64,000 nucleotides of DNA from contig CM060833.1 in the NCBI GenBank assembly GCA_030762175.1, positions 72,207,501-72,271,500 on the forward strand, given 5' to 3'. Below the pieces are notes generated by a model. The model had not been told where the DNA came from. It did not search any database and worked only from the letters and a program-made list of their open reading frames with translations. This document shows positions 59,890 through 64,000 of this stretch, piece after piece (positions within the stretch are counted from its first letter, which is position 1; each line of letters begins with the position of its first letter). Both the position numbers and the translations under genes were made by a program. Source of the DNA: Metallyticus violacea. Its lineage: Eukaryota > Arthropoda > Insecta > Mantodea > Metallyticidae.

Positions 59890-60830
59890 GTGAACACTTT
59901 AAAACAAATCGCAACTTTTAAAACAAATGGGTTTGATGGTTATGTAGCCGCCGAAAAACGTACACGAAACTTCTGTACATCCATATCATAAAAATTCTTC
60001 TTTAACACATGGGTTTCAACAATAAATATTCTTTGTTAAATTGTGCGTTTAACCTTAACGAACATTTTACGCTTTTTAATAGTTGCACTTTGGTCAGTAA
60101 TGTACGCAACTATCATAAACTTTACATCTGGGGGCAATAATACTAGACGACAGGCGCCACAAGTATTTCGATTATTCCCGAAGGTGAGAAAGGTAGCGAG
60201 AGACAGTTGACGCATTCACCGCTAGCGCGTTCCTTACTTTCTCTGAAAAACACGTATACACTCTTGGTTGACCCGCACTGTAAATTGTACTTTTTATTTT
60301 AAATAATAAATCTTTTTTCCAGTGAAATAGGCGGTGGTACCTATTGATATGTGAATCAAACACAGGATATTTGCGGATCAGGCATCTCTCTATCGGCAGA
60401 TAGAGGAAAGCAGATGATTATGGAATAGTTTTACTCTGTGAAAATAACTGAGGATACACTGACTTGTTTGTAATACCAGCTGCGCTACAGCTATGAAATG
60501 TTCCGTAAATGGTAAAATCATACCTTCAAAAAAATTAAAAATGGAAAAAGGTAGCCTTTATGGAATAGAGATGGAGATATGGAATAAGAGGGTCACTACG
60601 AAAGCTGTGAGATGAGGAAAATTGAGTGTTGGCCTACTTAAAAGGAATGTGGCATATGGTAGCCCCATTCGTTATAAGTAAAACGATACTAGGTAGCTAT
60701 CCTCTCCACTCCCGCATTCCAGAATGTGAGGGTAAACAACCATACCGTGCACAGCCAGCCAGTCGTTACGATGGAGCTGGAAAGAGAACATTTTCGCTCT
60801 ATGAATCTTTATGATTCCAAGAGTGATTTA
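59890..60830. other. intergenic, no gene recognised
   Basis: Small frames at 60172-60363 minus and 60626-60814 plus carry no recognisable motif. Confidence 0.4.
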
Positions 60831-60839
60831 AACTAATCC

Positions 60840-61830
60840 CAAAGCCTTGCGTGCTTACAAGAGACTTTTGGGGACCTTACTCCAACTATGGCAACAGTTT
60901 TCCGCTGGTTCGCAGTATTTAATATGGACCGAACATCACTGCAAGAATGAGGAGAGAAGTGGCGTCCGGCAACGGCAGTTACTGAGGAAAATATTGTCGC
61001 GGTGGCAAAAATAGGTCAAGAAATAATGGCGTAAAACACTTAAGGACATTCAGGTAACCTTCCTGATTGGATCGCCAGCAGTATCAAAAATCCTGCACGG
61101 TTTTCTCCCTTTGGGTGCCCTACAATTTGACAGAGGTTCAGAAAAGCATCCGCGTCGAATTGTGTGAAAAAATGCTGCAGAGATCCGACGGAGGGAGCTC
61201 AAGGCGAGTTTCTGATGTCATCAGGGTAATGAAGCATGGATTTATCAATTTGACCTGGAGATCAAACAAGTGTCGGCAGTTTGCATCTTTCCAGATGACG
61301 ATACACCAGCGAAAGTGAAGAGGGGCCGAAGTGTTGGGCGCAATTCCTCTGGAGGTGCAAAGGACAGTTACTGCTCAGTGGTACACCACAGTTTACATGC
61401 CAAAAGTTTTCGACAAGCTCCGAGAATGCCGTCCAAGGGCAGTGGCTTGCTGCTTCACCACGACAACGCCTCCTTCCACACGGCTAACATCACCATCCAG
61501 TTCCTGGAGTCCACAGAGGTGAGACACATGATCCATCCTCCTTACAGTCCAGACCTGACTCCATGCGATTAATTTCTCTTCCCAGTGATAAAACATCGCA
61601 TGCGAGGAAAGCGAATTTCCAGTCCTAAAAAGGCTGTGACGGCAAATGAGAATGAGCTTCACCCTTGAGGAAAATGAGTGACAGGAGTGATTTGGTGAGT
61701 GATTTTTGAATATGAGAAAGTGTATAGTGTGATGGAGAATAGTTTGAAGAGATGCAACAGTCGGAGAGAGTCTACATACTTCCAATTTGAAGTGTCTCAA
61801 ATAAACTTTCGTACTTATCTTCGTACTACT
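60840..61830 (+). pseudogene. mariner transposase pseudogene with readable catalytic core
   Basis: In order: TPTMATVFRWFAVFNMDRTS (about 60880-60940), GVRQRQLLRKI, WVPYNLTEVQKSIRVELCEK then MLQRSDGGSSRRVSDVI (61110-61230), a shifted block VCIFPDDDTPAKVKRGRSVG (61279-61340), RTVTAQWYTTVYMPKVFDKL (61364-61425), GLLLHHDNASFHTANITIQF (61447-61506; second catalytic Asp), MIHPPYSPDLTPCD (61529-61572) and, shifted, PVIKHRMRGKRISSPKKAVT and FEYEKVYSVMENSLKRC. Three or more frameshifts and a stop after PCD. The HHDNAS and YSPDLTPCD cores are intact, so this is a younger copy than the 29 kb one. It ends close to an ATT repeat. Confidence 0.75.
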
Positions 61831-61851
61831 AGTAACCACTGCACAATGCAC

Positions 61852-61892
<41 letters not shown>
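61852..61892. repeat. (ATT)n microsatellite
   Basis: About 14 units, 20-30 bp beyond the end of the mariner coding homology. Confidence 0.95.
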
Positions 61893-61894
<2 letters not shown>

Positions 61895-61899
61895 TATAT

Positions 61900-64000
61900 T
61901 ATTATAATTACTATTTACATAAATCACAAATATTTTGTCCATATCATACGCAGAACACTCATCACGAGTCCAAATCTCTCAAATGATACACTCCACCCAT
62001 GTCTCCTCTCTGACATCTTCGAAAAATTTGGCAAAAAAAAGTTTGCATTATTGTCTTCTGTTCAGAACGCACGCTGAAAGTGGATTCATCACTGGAATCT
62101 TGATTCTTCATTACATCAAAACCACTTGAATCAGTGGAATGGGCTTCATTACATTTTTGCACGTTTTAGATTTCTTCATCCTCCAAGCACTTATGGCAGA
62201 CGCTTTCAAATACCCCATTTTAGGCTTTTGCCATTATCAATTGGGTTTTCTGTAACTTGGCATTAGATTGCTGTAGAAAGAGGTTAAAAAACTGTTTATT
62301 AAAGCTAGGATACCGTTATTCTTTGTCCTTTCCAAACAATGGCAAATCAATATTTAGTTCTGAATGAAACAATAAACCATTTTGAGGGACATAATATTCC
62401 AGATATGTAGCTAGCTGAAAGTGGAGGAGGTTTATGGAATACCTGGATCTTAACTGGTTCATAAGATGTATCTTTAATTGTTGAATACATGTACACATGT
62501 TTTTTGCTACCAATGTTAAATTCGGTAATGCTAATAAAAAGCCACATTCAAAACATTTAATACTTACAAGCTGAATACCAATGAACTATTCAAAATTTAG
62601 AAAAGAGCACAAACCTGTAAAAATATCTGCTACCTCTGATATTCAATTCCAGCACTTACGATGCGCCAGTTGACCCCACCAGTGACTTAAGCAGCCTGAA
62701 AATAGTTCATTTTTATAGTTGTGTCATGAAAATAACACAAACTAGATGATATATCGTGGTATTTCATGATCTCCCACCTATTCCATAAACCACTTGCTTT
62801 TCTTTACCAACAAAATACTCGTATAATAATATGTAATCATTTTAGCAATGAAAAAAATTGTTGTATCAGTATATCCATAATTTTGTTCTTTTTTATTTTA
62901 TTACTAATTTATTAACTAGTTTCCTAAAGTTTAGACGTGTTTTCTCTATTATTTTAAATTTAATATTTTTCATTGATTTTTTTAAATCTTAAAATAAGTG
63001 AGATCAGGGAGGTAATAGAGCACCACGGCAAGCACTTTGCTATGATAAATGAAATATATAGCAAAACACGATATAGCTACAGCCATCTTGCTTAACATAA
63101 CGCTTTCGATTGCAGCTTAGTTTCAGTTCGTACTCATTTCGAATGAAAGCCTGAACTCTCGTTGGCACAAGACAAACAACAGTTTCATAGCAACAACTCC
63201 CTGCATTGTTTTTCTTTTATGTAGACCTTCCTTTATTAGAGCACACTAAAGTGACAAATATGTAGCTACACAAAACAATGTCTCCTTGAAAGCTCTCTCG
63301 TGCGTGCACGTGCGCCTGCGTGCGTACATAAGTCTCATGAACATCTTCATGAAAATATAGACGCATTCAAAAATCTAGACCAGATGCTCTTAAATACTAC
63401 CAGGAATAACTGTTACAGCATTGTTGCTTGCTAAGTATGCAGTTGCTAAGATGGTAAAGTAGAAATGGCCTCAATAGCTTGGTGTATTAATGAATTTTAT
63501 GAACATTTTCTATTTTTAAACAGTATACTGAATCACTGCATTCAGTCACGAAGTTATCGAAATTGATATATTGATGGAAATCAATTTTTAATGATGACTC
63601 TATCGTTCTATGCAGAAAGGAATTCAGTCCAAAACTGAAGACCTTCTTCCTTTGAATTGATTTTAACATTGATAATAAAGCTGTGGATGTTATGTGATGA
63701 GTCTTATGTTTAAACCTTCATGAAGAAATTCTAGGAGCCATAATGTAGATAATATGTTGGCTAACCGTTGAAACATTTTGAGGGAAGCATCTGATATTGT
63801 TTTCCGACAACTGTAGAGAGCAGAATAAAAAGCATGCACAAAAAAGGCTTCCATTTTTTTTAGACACTGATTGTTTCAAAAAAGATTTACGTTTTTCCTG
63901 TCAGAAGTAATACATTTTTTCCCTGTAACAGGAATTATTTTATCATGAAGGGCACACTCAAAAGGTATAATTTATATAGTTTATTAAAACATTACATTTT
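61900..64000. other. intergenic, no gene recognised
   Basis: AT-rich; overlapping small frames near 61935-62547 and 63487-63669 carry no recognisable domain. A GTGCGTGCACGTGCGCCTGC stretch at 63302-63321 is a short GC-rich run. Confidence 0.45.

Noticed and set aside
61393..61851. 152-codon minus-strand frame
   Set aside because: Antisense shadow of the 61 kb mariner transposase.

Overview
This is an AT-rich, repeat-dominated stretch of an animal nuclear genome. The mobile-element set (several mariner/Tc1 lineages, DUF4817-type transposases, non-LTR retrotransposons, a Penelope-like element, three tRNA-derived SINE families) points to an arthropod, insect or arachnid; I cannot fix the order. 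There are no operons, no rRNA genes, no convincing functional tRNA and no intact host gene. Most long reading frames are either shadows of transposons or chance frames in AT-rich DNA. All domain calls were made by reading translations by eye, without a database search.

Layout. 0-5.7 kb: a diverged Penelope 3' end, a SINE, an unrecognised frameshifted coding fragment (2 kb), then a Penelope-like element whose GIY-YIG endonuclease frame is intact (4.8-5.35 kb). 6.1-7.5 kb: an 0.8 kb ACT/AGT array directly joined to the 3' end of a LINE RNase H/zinc-finger fragment. 10-14.2 kb: DUF4817 transposase scrap, SINE, and a 99-bp-arm palindrome made of two Penelope 3' ends. 16.0-16.6 kb: the only CpG-rich patch, with a CRE, a CCAAT box, a splice-donor match and an upstream triple nuclear-receptor half-site, all consistent with a minus-strand promoter. 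18-20 kb: a LINE reverse transcriptase split by an internally deleted DUF4817 transposon. 20-30 kb: mariner/Tc1 fragments and SINEs. 33-44 kb: two copies of an unnamed dispersed repeat, a minus-strand mariner, and a complete-looking 1.3 kb DNA transposon with CACTG inverted termini and a TTA duplication (39.4-40.8 kb) that encloses an internally deleted gene of a multicopy CYICGE/ADYCW protein family. 44-64 kb: more SINEs, a second fragment of that family, a DUF4817 fragment and a mariner with a readable catalytic core.

How it fits together. The window is a record of layered insertions and decay. The items most worth following are the CACTG transposon with its protein family, the Penelope copies that all end in TA runs and form a near-perfect palindrome, and the candidate promoter near 16 kb, which may be the start of a host gene running toward lower coordinates with a very long first intron.
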